DNA of 64,000 nt from Gautieria morchelliformis (Eukaryota > Basidiomycota > Agaricomycetes > Gomphales > Gomphaceae), in assembly GCA_015179125.1 (NCBI GenBank), contig WHVA01000339.1:1-64000 (forward strand), written 5' to 3'. The position numbers and the translations under genes are program-made. The notes beneath the pieces were generated by a model, which saw nothing but the letters and a program-made list of their open reading frames with translations, was not told the origin of the DNA and did no database searches. Positions within the stretch are counted from its first letter, which is position 1; each line of letters starts with the position of its first letter. Positions 12,059 to 23,418 of this stretch are shown piece after piece.

Positions 12059-12228
12059 CCGGAGGTTCGAGATCGCTCTCGACCCCGGGTTACTGGTGCA
12101 CCGGCATCGCATCGGCACAGCAGCTCGAAGAGATTGGTAATACAATGGACATCATATTTTGTATATAAGGCAGAACGATCTTGTACAGATCATAGAATAT
12201 CAGACTATTATATCTCCTTCGTTCCACA
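12007..12228 (+). repeat. Copia-1 3' LTR
   Basis: 222 bp, the same ends as the 5' LTR. The region 12160-12200 holds most of the differences, including the extra TTT before GTATATAAGG and a re-written stretch after CAGAACGATCT. Confidence 0.95.
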
Positions 12229-12384
12229 ATATTTACGAAACGAAGGCTATCAAGCCAGCTTAGGAAATTTACTAAACCGTCAAGGTCGGGATACCACTCA
12301 AAGGTATTTATTCAAAATAGGACATAATGTATAATGCCATGAACTATCAAGTGTGAGACGATGATAAATATACCGAATATTCAT

Positions 12385-14200
12385 TCAAACTTTGGGAACG
12401 GCCTTTCCCAGTGGCGTCTTGGTCATCACGCTCAAGACTTCGAACAATACCTGTATGTAAGTAGAAATAGTAAGATGATATGACGGATATATATAGCGAA
12501 TTGACTTACATCTGCAGCGGCCATGGTAGTGAGCTCAGCGTTAGTCTCGTAAGCTGGAGCGACTTCTACAAGGTCTGCAGAAACAATATACAGCCCATCC
12601 AGGCCACGGATTATGGTGCGCAGCTCGCGCGTAGACCAACCACCTGTTTCTGGGGTACCTGTTCCTGGTGCGAACGCAGGGTCTATTGAGTCAATCAACT
12701 CGCAGGCAGCCGTTATGACTGTCAAAGATAAGTCGATGAAATTGTGCCCACGTCAATTGAAAGATATACAGGGTTCGAGCCCACTGTGTCACGGATCTTT
12801 TTGATAATTCCATCTACTCCTAACGTGTCAATCTCACGCGCCTCAATTCGGTGAAATCCAGCGCCGTCATCGTTGTCGTAGTCTGCAGGTCCTTAAAGAG
12901 TCGTGCGGATCGCGCCGTGCTAGAAAGAAGAACACATTTCAAGGTCAAACCACAAGTGGCCAGGAAGAACGAGAGATGTAAAGCCATAATCATAAATGGG
13001 GCTTACGATGGAGCTGCCATTCCTGATGAGGCCTTCTTGAGCTGTCCAATAAAAATACGTCCCGTGGTTTAGCGCTGCCCTGTCCGTAGGTGCACCTCCA
13101 AATACCCTAGATCACGAGTGACCATCCGTCAGGGATTGACACACACATGGTCGATTAACTTGTTACTAACTTACGCAGGTTTCCATGTGTCTAGATGCGA
13201 ATCGAAGTGGATGACACTGATTTTTCCATATGCGCTGTTGATGGAGGTAGTACGATGGTATGGTCCCCACCCAGTGTCACAATTCTTGGGTGTTCCTTAC
13301 CATCGATTGACACCGGTATCCATGTATCGTTGCTGGCTGCAGCATACGCAGCATTATCTTCCTCGGAGAACTCGAATTCTGGATCGGTCCTTTGATGCAT
13401 TCGGAGAAGCTCCAGACGCTCAGAATCGCGGAGAGCAATGTATTGGTCTTTCAATGACGTGGCCGGAGTGCGATGCAAAAGATCTCTGTGTGCGTCTTGG
13501 ATCTGTTTGAGGGAAAGGGTATTATCATAAGGGGTGACGGGAATGTCACCACAGTCAACCAGTCTAACAGACAATGTGTTAAAAAGGTCACAACAGGAGT
13601 TGCCAAAATAAAGTAGAATAGAGCGGATGAAAATATCACACCAAACTAGTCAGAGCCAGGCGTAAATTCAAACTCACCTGACTCCAGCTTTAAGGGGGTT
13701 GTGCTTCAGGGGGACATTATAGCTTCCACATAAAAACAATCGCCTTGATCCCGCACGGATGCCACTCGGTCCGAAACGTGTTCCAGGGCGATATGACGTG
13801 GAAGTATCATACGGCGCGCCAAGAATTGCGATGTCGAAGAGCGACTTCCCAGAGGATGCAGTGGGGGACAAACACTTCTGCCAAGGTAAATGCGCAAAGG
13901 TAGTAATGCCGCTGAATACAGAGTTGGCGGTCACTATTTGAGATAAAAGTGAGAAACAACCCGGAGTTTTTGTAAATAGAGGTCAACTACAAACCTTTCA
14001 TCTCCTGGGTAGGTGACATGCGTCTGGGGGGATTGCCATGAATACCTCACGTAGCCAAGAGGGAGCTGGCCGTCATGATTGGCCTGAGGGTCAAGTTCCA
14101 GGCTCTGTAGCTGGCCATGTTTATGTTCATGGAGTGCAATGCTGGCTGAAACCTGCCAAGCGATACCCAGAAGAATATTGAATCTGAGAGCTGTGTGCAT
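12385..14200 (-). pseudogene. Agmatinase-type ureohydrolase, segment A copy, broken
   Basis: Same gene as 48286-50116, start ATG at 14200. Four differences from the intact copy destroy it. Two bases are missing at the end of exon 1 (GATGAAAGG against GATGACGAAGG, near 14000). An in-frame TAA stands at 12893-12895 where the partner has TCA. Ten bases are missing in exon 3 near 13246, between GGDHTIVLP and the metal-site sequence. The acceptor AG before the SIDPAFAP exon is changed to TG (about 12697). Copia-2 also lies 87 bp upstream of the start. Family features still visible: [19 protein letters not shown]. Confidence 0.88.
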
Positions 14201-14287
14201 ACTTCAGGTAGAGGCAAAGGCAAAGACGAGGGTAGAAGGGAAAGAAGAACAAGAGCAGAAGTAAACAGAAGAAGAAAAAGGAAGGGT

Positions 14288-14589
14288 TATTGGGATACGA
14301 CACCGTTGGTAAGCGTGGAACGCAGCAGGGCCGTGCCCGGCATCAACGTAGGGAGGATACTCGTAGCTTCGGTCCTGCATGACCGAAGCTAGTATATAGT
14401 TCAGACGTACGAGCAGTCGCACCTCAGTGAAGCTATCGTTCACTGAGGTACGCATCGTCTCTCATAGTTACACACGCATCGCTAATCGTAATGTATAGCC
14501 CATCGTACTTAGGTAGCTATACATGTTATAGTGAAGCTACCGTTCACTGAGCCCATCGTACTTAGTCTACTGCGCATAACCCATCAACA
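14288..14589 (+). repeat. Copia-2 5' LTR
   Basis: 302 bp, TATTGGGATAC...CATCAACA. It contains a perfect 10-bp dyad (14365-14374 with 14381-14390) directly before a TATATA box at 14393-14398, then a second dyad (CCTCAGTGAA...TTCACTGAGG). I count three substitutions against the 3' LTR. Confidence 0.95.
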
Positions 14590-14604
14590 GGTTATGGGCC
14601 CCGC
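14590..14604 (+). promoter_or_regulatory. Copia-2 primer-binding site
   Basis: GGTTATGGGCCCCGC, identical to the site in Copia-1 and Copia-3; the same initiator-tRNA half-molecule priming is inferred. Confidence 0.8.
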
Positions 14605-14765
14605 AGAGCCCACCATGTCTTCCTCTACCTCGAAGTCCTTCGTCGTACCCAAGCTTGCCCGAGATGGCACGAACTGGGTTACCTGGAAAAGTCAAACGTT
14701 AGCCACATTAGCGTCAACTCGTGGTGCAAAACGACACCTGGAGGGAACCGCCCGCATCCCCCCCC

Positions 14766-15730
14766 TAGTGTCTTCCGGGCTCGGGCCGGGCTCAAAAGCC
14801 CAGGCTTGGGCCGGGCCTGGACGGGCTCGGGCTCGACGAATTCTAAGCCCAGCCCTGAGCCCAAGCCCAACCAGGGCTCGGGCCAGGCTCGGGCTTGAGC
14901 CCGGGCCTGTGGGTGTGGGATGTCATCGAAGGGGGAAGTCATCGAAGGGGATGCCGCCCATGCATGTATTTACCTGAACATAGTGTCATATTAAATCCAA
15001 TAACTAGACAACCTCCTCATTCAGGAGGTTGTCTAGTTCAATGTCACAGTCGCTGTCTAAATCTAGATCAATAGAACCATCACCGGACCCAGCCGCCGTT
15101 TTTCTGTCACCGAGGAGATCAGCCACCCTTCCGGGTGGGTGTCGTCATGAGTGATAGTTGCTGGGGGTAAGGCTGGATCAGCTGAAACTGAATTAGATGT
15201 ACTTATTAATAAACCCAATATAATCATAATATCACGTCACACACCCGGGGTGGGGACAGGCACTGGAATCTCCTTGTCCTTTTGCTTACCGGTAGGTTTG
15301 GCAACGGTAGGTTTAGGTTTCTTCCTTTTAGGTTCCTCTGCTTCCCCCAGCCTCCTAGTGCTGTGAGGCTGGCCTGGGACTTTCGCGGCATTACTCGGAT
15401 CCAGAAGCGCCGCGCTTGGCTTCACCACGCGGCCCGAACTGCTTTTAAATGGCAGAGGGCCCATTTCCTGGATTTCCTCGTCGGAGCTGTCAATGACACG
15501 CGGCATGGGCAACTTATGAAGAGTAGTAGATTCAATAGTATGCAGCGACGCAAGTCGCTGCATTAAATACTAATACCCACCCCCACCCAAAAGCCCGGGC
15601 TCAGGGCTTATGAAAACGAAGCCCGGCCCTGCTCCTCGGGCTTTTGGAGGCCTGGGCCGGGCCGGGCTCGGGCTTTTTAGGGCTGGGCTCGGGCTCAGCC
15701 CGGGCCTAGGCCCAAGCCTGGAAGACACTA
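14766..15730 (-). mobile_element. Non-autonomous hAT derivative (965 bp) inside Copia-2 gag
   Basis: Ends TAGTGTCTTCC / GGAAGACACTA form inverted repeats; the flanks are runs of C, allowing an 8-bp CCCCCCCC duplication (14758-14765 and 15731-15738). Inside, a minus-strand stretch at 15237-15563 (VIDSSDEE, KSSSGRVVKPSAALLDPSN) matches the N-terminus of the hAT transposase at 42716, and about 15000-15070 matches its acidic C-terminus. The middle of the gene is gone, so this is an internal-deletion derivative of a related hAT family that would need a transposase in trans. GC-rich GGGCTCGGGC-like repeats fill both subterminal regions. Confidence 0.9.
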
Positions 15731-16240
15731 CCCCCCCCCCCTGATCCCCACTTACCCTACTGGCCACTCGCTAACGGACGAACAGGAGGAAGAGCTAGAC
15801 GATCTAGAGAAGCGTTGGGACGACTACAACCAACGCAAGGCCACGATCATGGCCCAGATCTTCACCACGGTCCCGGACAGCGTACTCATCGAAGTACGGA
15901 ACCTGACGACGGCAAAGGAGGTGTGGGAAGCGGTATGTGCCAAACACAAAAGTAAAGCACTCACGGTGAAGATCGACATGAGACGACGGATGTACGAGAT
16001 GAAATGCGAGGACGAGTCGAACGTCCGTACGCACCTGGAAGGTCTCATGAGAATGCAAGAGCAGCTATCTGGAATGAATGCCGCACTCACCACGACGACC
16101 TAGTCACCGTCATCCTCGGCTCACTCCCCAAATCATATCGCTCACTCATCAATGCTATCACAATGTCTGCCGCGCACGCCAAGGCAAAGCTAGAACTGGA
16201 TCAAGTAGTTAGCATGCTCATTGACGAGTTCGAGAGACTC

Positions 16241-16724
16241 TGTTGGGTGCATTTATGCTCCTGCACCAAAATCAAGCATAATATGTTCAATTTATTGTGT
16301 GGTGTTTCCAATTCTTTCTCACATTGTTCTTGTACCATGCATCTATTTCTCTGATTATTTTCGAAATTTTCCAGTCACTCCTTATCTCTCCATTCCACTT
16401 TGTTATTTCTATTTTCACAGGCGGCTGCACCCAGCGGAGTTTGAAATGACTTTTGACGCCCATGGGCGCTAAAGGGCCGGGTGCACGTATATGCCTTCTG
16501 AGACAGGATAGTGCTCCTCTCTCAGTGACAATAAATTCACTGAGAGAGGCGAGTAGTATCTTTCATATTTACATAGCATGTTGACTGAAAATCATGTAGT
16601 GTATTTGATTCTAGGTATTGTATTAATATATCAGTGACAATAAATTCACTGAGAGAGTGTATTTGATTCTAGCTTTCTAAGAACTCTACCGAACCTTCCC
16701 TGCCATAGCCCCTAGTTGCTAACA
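16241..16724 (+). mobile_element. Solo LTR (484 bp) inside Copia-2
   Basis: TGTTGGGTGC...TTGCTAACA flanked by a perfect 5-bp duplication GACTC (16236-16240 and 16725-16729). Without the insert, the gag frame matches Copia-3 across the junction (ELTIEE.. region). It contains two copies of an inverted repeat built on TCAGTGA...TTCACTGA. A solo LTR is what recombination between the two LTRs of a full element leaves behind. Confidence 0.88.
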
Positions 16725-18507
16725 GACTCACCATCAAGGAGCGCCAGCTCAAGGCGAGTGAGAACGCCCTCGCGGCAGCCAAAGGTCGCGGGAAGCCCCA
16801 AGCGCGCGCAAGCACCTCCAGCACCACGAAGATCGACGTGGAATGCTGGAAGTGCGGCAAGAAGGGTCATTTGAAGGCGGACTGCCGTTCAAAAGCCAAG
16901 AAGAAGGAAGAGAAGAAGGGAGGCGGGTCAGCAAATGCAGCAGCTGAAAGCAAGGATTTCGCGTTCACAACTACCTTTGCTGGGACCACACTCGCACTGG
17001 AAACGAGTCCGTTGACTGGTCAGGAAATTGACGTCTACAACTCGGGTGCATCAGGTCACATGTCGCCGAACAAGCATCGCTTCGTTACCTTCAAAGCAAT
17101 CATGCCGCGCGCGATCAACGCCGCGGATAAGACGGTCTTCCAAGCTACAGGAATAGGAAATATGAGGATTGGCATCCCCAACGGCAAGACAACGACGCAT
17201 GTCACCTTGAAAGACGTGTTATACTGCCCCGACCTCGCGTTCACCCTAATCTCACTGACGCGCTGCGATGCAGCCGGTTACTCGGTCCTCTTGCAGGACC
17301 GAAAATGTCTAATACGAGACGCGAAGGGGACGCTGCTTGGGCAGGTCCCGCTCTCGAACGGGCTCTACAAAGTAGAGCATAAGGCTACAGCAGCGGTCGC
17401 GAACATCACGACCAAGTCACTTACGGTGGACGAGCTACACCGCCGCATGGGGCACATCTCCCCACAGGCCGCCTGGAAACTTGTGCAGGACGGCACGGTG
17501 ACTGGCCTTGACGTAGGCACGTCGAGCCAGCCCAGCTTCTGCACGGTGTGTGCACAAGCAAAGCCGACTCGCAAGCCCGTCCCGCAGAAGCGGGAAGGAC
17601 CGCGAGCTGCGAGCTTCGGCGAGAAGGTACACTCAGACGTATGGGGGCCCGCGAACCCCCAAAGCTACAACGGGAAAGATTACTTCGTCAGCTTTACCGA
17701 TGATCACAGCAGATGGACTTACCTAGTGCCCATGGCAAAGAAAAGCAACACCTTCGACTGCTACAAGCAGTACGAGGCGTGGGTGGAGACCCAGCACGGC
17801 ACGAAGCTAAAGCACCTGCAAACGGATCGAGGGGGAGAATACTTGTCCGAGGAGTTCACCGCTCACCTTAAATCTAAAGGGACAGTCCTCAGTTTAACCG
17901 TGCACGACACACCTGAGGAAAACGGCGTGTCATAAAGACTGAACCGCACGCTGCTGGAACACGCACGAGCGATGCACCTAGCAGCAAACCTACCGAAGTT
18001 CCTCTGGACGGAATCGGTACAACATGCCGTATGGTTGAAGAATCGAACGTCGACCCACACACTGGATGGAAAAACGCCGTATGAGGTCATGCACCGTGAA
18101 AAGCCCGATCTGACAGACTTACCTGAGTGGGGTGCGAGGGTCTACACTCTCAGAGAAGACCGCGGCAAACTAGAGCCCAAAGCGGACGAGGGCAGATGGG
18201 TCAGATATAGCGACAAAGGCAAAGGCCATAGGATCTATTGGCCTGGGAAACGTCGCGTGAGCGTCGAAAGAAACATTACCTTCGACAACTCTGTCCTGGT
18301 CACCCCGAGCGACGCACAGACTGAGGGGGAGTCAACCACCCAGGGCAGTCAAAGCGCCGCTCGACACGACCAGCCGCCCGTACCACCCCCAGCTACTCCG
18401 CGTGTCAATCTGCTCGAGGGCCTTGAGGTGCCAGATCCCCCAGAAGACCAGCCACTGGGCAGGGGACACCGGGCGCGGAAACTGTCCACGTACATAAGGG
18501 TTATCGC

Positions 18508-18810
18508 CCACAGATGTGCCCCCTGGATGTCACATACTCTTCGAGCTGAGACTTTTGGGATGTGAAGTCAGGTTGTGTAAAAAGAAGACGTCGGCAACAG
18601 CAATTTGTACTGGCTTCGCATTTGAAGCCATCACATTGTGCCCGCAAACCATCTTCAGGCCATAAACCCCGTTCTTTGATAAGGACTTCCATGCCCTTGA
18701 ACCACCCAGGCATCATTTCGTGATCCTCTGGGAAGTAAAGGTCCTGTGGGCTTCCATCTGCAAAGATTGCTGGGCGCATCCTTGGACCATTTTTGTGATG
18801 GGTCAGTGCA
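18508..18810 (-). pseudogene. Fragment of a DDE-superfamily transposase gene inside Copia-2
   Basis: About 300 bp with no counterpart in Copia-3 at this point. The minus strand reads KNGPRMRPAIFADGSPQDLY, then FPEDHEMMPGWFKGMEVLIK, FKCEASTNCCCRRLLFTQPD and FTSQKSQLEEYVTSRG. This resembles the central part of the DDE endonuclease of basidiomycete Tc1/mariner-like elements, between two catalytic acids. The fragment has neither end of the gene. Family assignment rests on memory of the QDLYFP...CCCRR...QPDF pattern. Confidence 0.65.
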
Positions 18811-20544
18811 GGCAGCAGCACCAGTCGCGCGAACGCCCCTGTGTACCCCAAGGGACTGCCCATCCCCACAGGGAACATGGCCCTAGCGGTCCTGGAGGAG
18901 CTGGGAGAGGACGTGGAAACGGAGGGGGTGACGTGTTGCCCTCTCGAACTTTCGATGTCCGCGGCTGCGCACGTGGGAATCGACCCCACTAGTCTGGACG
19001 ACGCGCGCTCCCGCAAGGATTGGCCGCTCTGGGACACATCTATAAGAAAGGAGCTGGACCAACACGAGAGAGTGAAGACGTGGGATCTAGTGCAACCCCC
19101 ACCTGGCGCAAACATCGTAGGAAGCAAGTTGGTCTTCCGGTACAAGCACGACGCCAGCGGCGAGATCGCGAACCGCAAGACGAGGCTCATCGCGCAAGGG
19201 TTCTCGCAAGCGGAAGGCATTGATTACAGCGAAACTTTCTCACCCACCGCTAAGCTATCTGCAATCCGCGTCATCGCCACCATCGCCACCAGAAACGACT
19301 GGGAGCTAGAGCAAATGGACATAGACGGCGCGTATCTCAACGCTCGCCTCACGGGAACCATTTACATGCGTCAGGCAAAGGGATATGAGGCCCCTGGGAA
19401 GGAACACCATGTATGCCGCCTCAACCGTGCTATCTACGGATTGAAACAGTCGGGAAGGGCATGGTATGAACTATTCTACAGCGTACTACTCAGGTTCGGG
19501 TTCACTCGCTGCAAGGTGGAACACGCCGTGTTCCACAGGCACATCGGCCAGGAGGCGCTCATCGTCACCGTCGACGTAGACGACCTCACGATGGCCGAAA
19601 TACGAAGGAGGCCATCCAGAAGTTCAAAGATGAGCTACGCACCGTGTTCAAGATCAAGGATCTCAGCGACCTGCATTGGCTACTTGGGATAGAAGTGGCA
19701 TGAGACCGCAAACAACGCACAATATCATTCTCACAACGTGCGTACATCGATAAAATACTCGAGCGTTTCAACCTGCAGGACGCCAACCCGCTAAGCACGC
19801 CGCTCGATCCCCACCATAAATTGAGTCTATCGCAATGCCCCACGACCCCGTGCCAGTTTGATGACATGCGCAACGTACCTTATCGCGAGGCCATTGGCTC
19901 ACTCATGTACGCTGCCCTGGGCACGCTCCCAGACATTTCCTTCGCCGTCTTCTTCCTGGCGCAGTTCATGCAAAATCCCGGTAGGCCGCACTGGGAGGCC
20001 GTGAAGAGGGTATTCCTATATCTAAAAGGAACTAAGTCAGAGTGCCTCATCATTGGCGGCGCTCACAGAGGTCTCGAAGGATTCTCAGAGGTGGACTGTG
20101 CGTCGCAAGAGCACCGGCACTCAATCTCAGGATACGTCTTCACGATAGACGGCGGCTTGATCTCCTGGAGCTCGAAGAAGCAAGGGATCGTCGCACTCTC
20201 CACGACAGAGGCCGAGTATATCGCAGCCATGCACGCCGCGAAGGAAGCGCTATGGCTGCGCATGTTCCTAGCCGACATCGCGCGCCCGCTTGAAAAGCCA
20301 CTCACCATCCACCTCGAGAATATCTCCGCCATCTCTATCACGAAGAACGACGAATATCATCCGCACACGAAGCACATCGATATCCGTTATCACTTCATAT
20401 GCCACGCCGTTCAGGAGGGGCTAATCCAGGTCGACTCCGTCCCGACAGCAGATATGGCCGCGGACATGTTCACCAAGGCTCTTCCACGGCACAAAGTCCT
20501 GCATCTGAACGCGCTCGTTGGGCTGTGTTCGGCTTAAGGGGGAG

Positions 20545-20846
20545 TATTGGGATACGACACCTTTGGTAAGCGTGGAACGCAGCAGGGCTGTGCCCGGCAT
20601 CAACGTAGGGAGGATACTCGTAGCTTCGGTCCTGCATGACCGAAGCTAGTATATAGTTCAGACGTACGAGCAGTCGCACCTCAGTGAAGCTATCGTTCAC
20701 TGAGGTACGCATCGTCTCTCATAGTTACACACGCATCGCTAATCGTAATGTATAGCCCATCGTACTTAGGTAGCTATACATGTTATAGTGAAGCTATCGT
20801 TCACTGAGCCCATCGTACTTAGTCTACTGCGCATAACCCATCAACA
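20545..20846 (+). repeat. Copia-2 3' LTR
   Basis: 302 bp, preceded by the purine tract AAGGGGGAG. Nearly identical to the 5' LTR (three differences seen), so insertion into this site was recent. Confidence 0.95.
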
Positions 20847-22016
20847 GGGGTTGGGGTCAATGGTGTTGATAAGATAACAAGCTCCGATGCGGGTAGCGAA
20901 ATATCCTTGCGGGAACTGTGGAGAGTGTTCACGGGTTCGTTTCCTTGGAGAAGCGCTGGATTCGACTGACATTCACTATCACTTGAGCCACCCATGTAGT
21001 ATAATGGTATTATGGGATGAAGATAGATACACCTAGTCAACAATATATCCATCGGCTGGAAACCAAATTATATAAGACCGGTCTTGAATCAGACCTAGGG
21101 TTTCGGATGTAAGGGGCACTGTGACCATGACAGCACTCCTATGTTGGAATGGATTAGAGTGACGGCATCTCACGAAACAGTGGTGAGAAACAAATTCACA
21201 ACACGAGGTGCGTGGGAAGCACATGAGGCGAGACCAAATCTCGTAATTCGAAGTTTCACTGGTGCTGCCGTATACAATGCCAGAGGTGTAGTAAGCTGCT
21301 GGCCTGCCCGCCACTGGGGTGTGTTTGGTGTCCTAAAAAAAGCTAATCTTGATTTGGGCTCCAAGCTCCAATTCCAACTTCAAAACATTTCCTAGATGCT
21401 CTCTCACCTGGCATAGCAGCGCCTGTTGCAGTTACTGTAACCTTTTGCTTCTGAAACATCACCTGGAGTTTAGCACCACAGATGCGCCCGGACTGTCACT
21501 CTCGTCGCCATGCCTAGCAGCAGCAACAGACTGAGCAGCGATACTGAGTGTAATTGGAGATGATGAACTTGAGCTTGAAAGTGAATGAAAGGTGTAATGT
21601 CAATCGTCCTTGTTGTCCTCTTAGATTGTGTTCTTCTGGTCTTTGCCTTGTTCAACCTGCACCGCCCCGTCCAGCTGTAGATAGTCAAAGAACTGTAGTG
21701 ACATGTAGTGACACTGACAAAGTGATGTGCAATATTCCGACCAAAAGCAGTAGCACTGCCGATGTAACGTTATCGCTCTTCCAAAACGGCTTGAAGCCGA
21801 TTCTTGGCCGTGTGTGACAGTGAGCTCAGAGTCTTCAGCTACCGTTCAGTTATATACAGTTCCTGCCAACAGCGATCATCAAGCATAATCACTTACTGTC
21901 TAGAAACTTGGCAACGTTCAAGGTATGTATCTACTGCATTATATGAAAAAGGTTTGTCTATTGAGGGCCTGTGGATTGTGCGCTACAGGTAAATAAGTCA
22001 GCTTTGGCAATTCCTA
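20847..22016. other. Intergenic DNA of segment A, no gene recognised
   Basis: Matches 50200-51365 in segment B closely. It lies between the agmatinase promoter side and the first HNH gene. Short open frames occur on both strands (minus strand near 20819-21314 and 21170-21364), but none shows a known motif. It should hold the promoters of both neighbouring genes. Confidence 0.55.
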
Positions 22017-23418
22017 ATGTCAGATGATAGCACACTTGACTATGACCCCCATGACAGTGTGATTGACGAGGGGCGGTATTGCACACACATTCGTTCCGAA
22101 TGGTGCCGTGCCCTTGATCGTGACACCTTCGTCTTCTGGTCCAGTGTTCCGTCTAATCTTCTGGTCGGTAGGCAAGGTGACTGTTTTGAGGAATTTGTCA
22201 CCAGGCTCAACTGTGTGTAGGACTCAATCAGAGGCTGACCCATGTGACCATCACAGGCCTATATCGCTGGATGCGCATCGCCCTTCCATACATGCAGGAC
22301 GCTGAGCTTCGACCAGCTGCCGTGAGGAAGTTTGACATTTTGAAATACAGTGTCGTCCCCAGGGCTGACGCGCTCACTGCATTGGACACCTCTCCCCTCC
22401 CTTCCGGTGACTACGGCTTGTTTCGTCCGTTAGCTATCATCTGTTATAGCTGTTATGCCTTATAACCCTTTGCAGCGGTGGAGGACTACCGGCGTGATTT
22501 GTTTGGGCAGACTGAACCAGTAGTACAGGACCCTGAAGCGTCTTTTGAGCGATACCTACAGCATCGCGAGATACGTCCAGACACCATCACTAGACATGTG
22601 CACACCGCTGATGCGCTATCACCTCGTGTTCCTAAAAGACTACCCAGTATACGTTCCCACCGTCAGTGGAGCAATCCATTCATCTGCGCGACAATGTGTG
22701 CTTTATTACAGGCACACCCCCAGATGCAGAACTAGATCTATCTTGGATATTTCCTCCTACCTGGGCATATTTGGTTGCTCTTCTCCGTTTCAGTTCGATT
22801 GCACATTTTGACTATCAATGCAGTTGGACCCATGCCGTAGCCCTGTAACATGTGATTATAAGCCTTTCCTTACCGCATCTAACGCTTGCATGATGCGCAG
22901 CGATCTGTTGAGTCTCTTCCACACCAACGCCTTTGGCATAGACGTCGATGTGCGCCCGAGTCTTTGCTTCGCTTGATCCCCTGCACGCTCATTCATGAAT
23001 TTGACATGTCTGCCTTAGGATGATTTTCGCATCGTTGTGTTCCGCGATACAGGCTCCGTAACGTTACCCTCACATGTACCCAAGTCACAAAATTCTGCCA
23101 GTGCCGGACCAGGCGATCGATTCTTGCGGGAGCATTTTCGATGGTGTCTCCTGGTTAATCTATTTGGGGGAGACATCAGCGAGGACTATGACGCAAACAG
23201 CATCATCCAGGTCATGGAGGAGCTTGGGATGTGTCATGGTGATACTCCATTGGCACCCGTGGACGATGAGAGATGGGATTCCCTGATAGGGAAGGAGCTC
23301 TGGGAGGTACTCATCCTGGATGCGTTTCGTGATGCTATCAATGTAAGTGAAGATGACTCTACGCTTTAAACGCATTTCTGCAACTTTGAACCCGCAGCTG
23401 GCAAAGTGATATATTTCA
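22017..23418 (+). pseudogene. HNH_2-like gene, tandem copy 1 (splice site lost)
   Basis: First of three tandem copies, closest to the intact copy at 51366. N-terminal exon 22017-22167 (MSDDSTLDYDPHDS), then ITGLYRWMRIALPYM, and the HNH_2-like region VRLRDN...CFITG, SWIFPPTWAYL, NACMMRSDLLSLFH. Ten bases (TTGATTTAGT) that include the donor of the third intron are missing near 22590, so the reading runs into a wrong frame. The remaining exons, up to VFRDTGSV...LILDAFRDAIN, are sound. Confidence 0.75.

Larger units (their letters stand above)
7739..12228 (+). mobile_element. Copia-1, full-length LTR retrotransposon
   Basis: LTRs of 219 and 222 bp (TG...CA), a primer-binding site, a gag-pol reading, a polypurine tract and perfect 5-bp target duplications (ATATT at 7734-7738 and 12229-12233). 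The unoccupied target is present at 48129-48133 in segment B, which proves the ends. It is inserted downstream of the agmatinase stop codon of segment A. Confidence 0.97.
14615..20537 (+). pseudogene. Copia-2 gag-pol, multiply disrupted
   Basis: gag starts at 14615 (MSSSTSKSFVVPKLARDG). It is cut by the hAT derivative after HLEGTARIPP, shifts frame near 16095, is cut again by a solo LTR, and resumes with a CCHC knuckle (CWKCGKKGHLKADC), protease (NSGASGHMS, the catalytic Asp codon now Asn), GAG-pre-integrase and integrase (SDVWGP, TDRGGEY). A TAA at 17933-17935 stands exactly where the catalytic Glu of GVSERLNRT is expected, by comparison with the Copia-3 sibling. A DDE-gene fragment interrupts the linker at 18508-18810. 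Reverse transcriptase (DVDDLTMA) is frameshifted near 19600, and RNase H (STTEAEYIAA) is open to 20537. No product can be functional despite nearly identical LTRs. Confidence 0.93.
14288..20846 (+). mobile_element. Copia-2, LTR retrotransposon with three nested insertions
   Basis: Two 302-bp LTRs bound a degenerate gag-pol. The 3' flank GGGGT (20847-20851) and 5' flank GGGT (14284-14287) give an imperfect target duplication; the unoccupied site is at 50200-50204 in segment B. Both LTRs start TA in place of TG, which may impair integrase recognition. Nested inside: a hAT derivative (14766-15730), a solo LTR (16241-16724) and a fragment of a DDE transposase gene (about 18508-18810). Confidence 0.95.

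Noticed and set aside
16241-16724. Spliceosomal intron in Copia-2 gag
   Set aside because: The insert has TG...CA ends and a 5-bp duplication, so it is a solo LTR and not an intron.
18501-19220. 239-aa minus-strand frame in Copia-2
   Set aside because: Only its upstream 100 residues are real (the captured DDE fragment); the rest is antisense to the reverse transcriptase.
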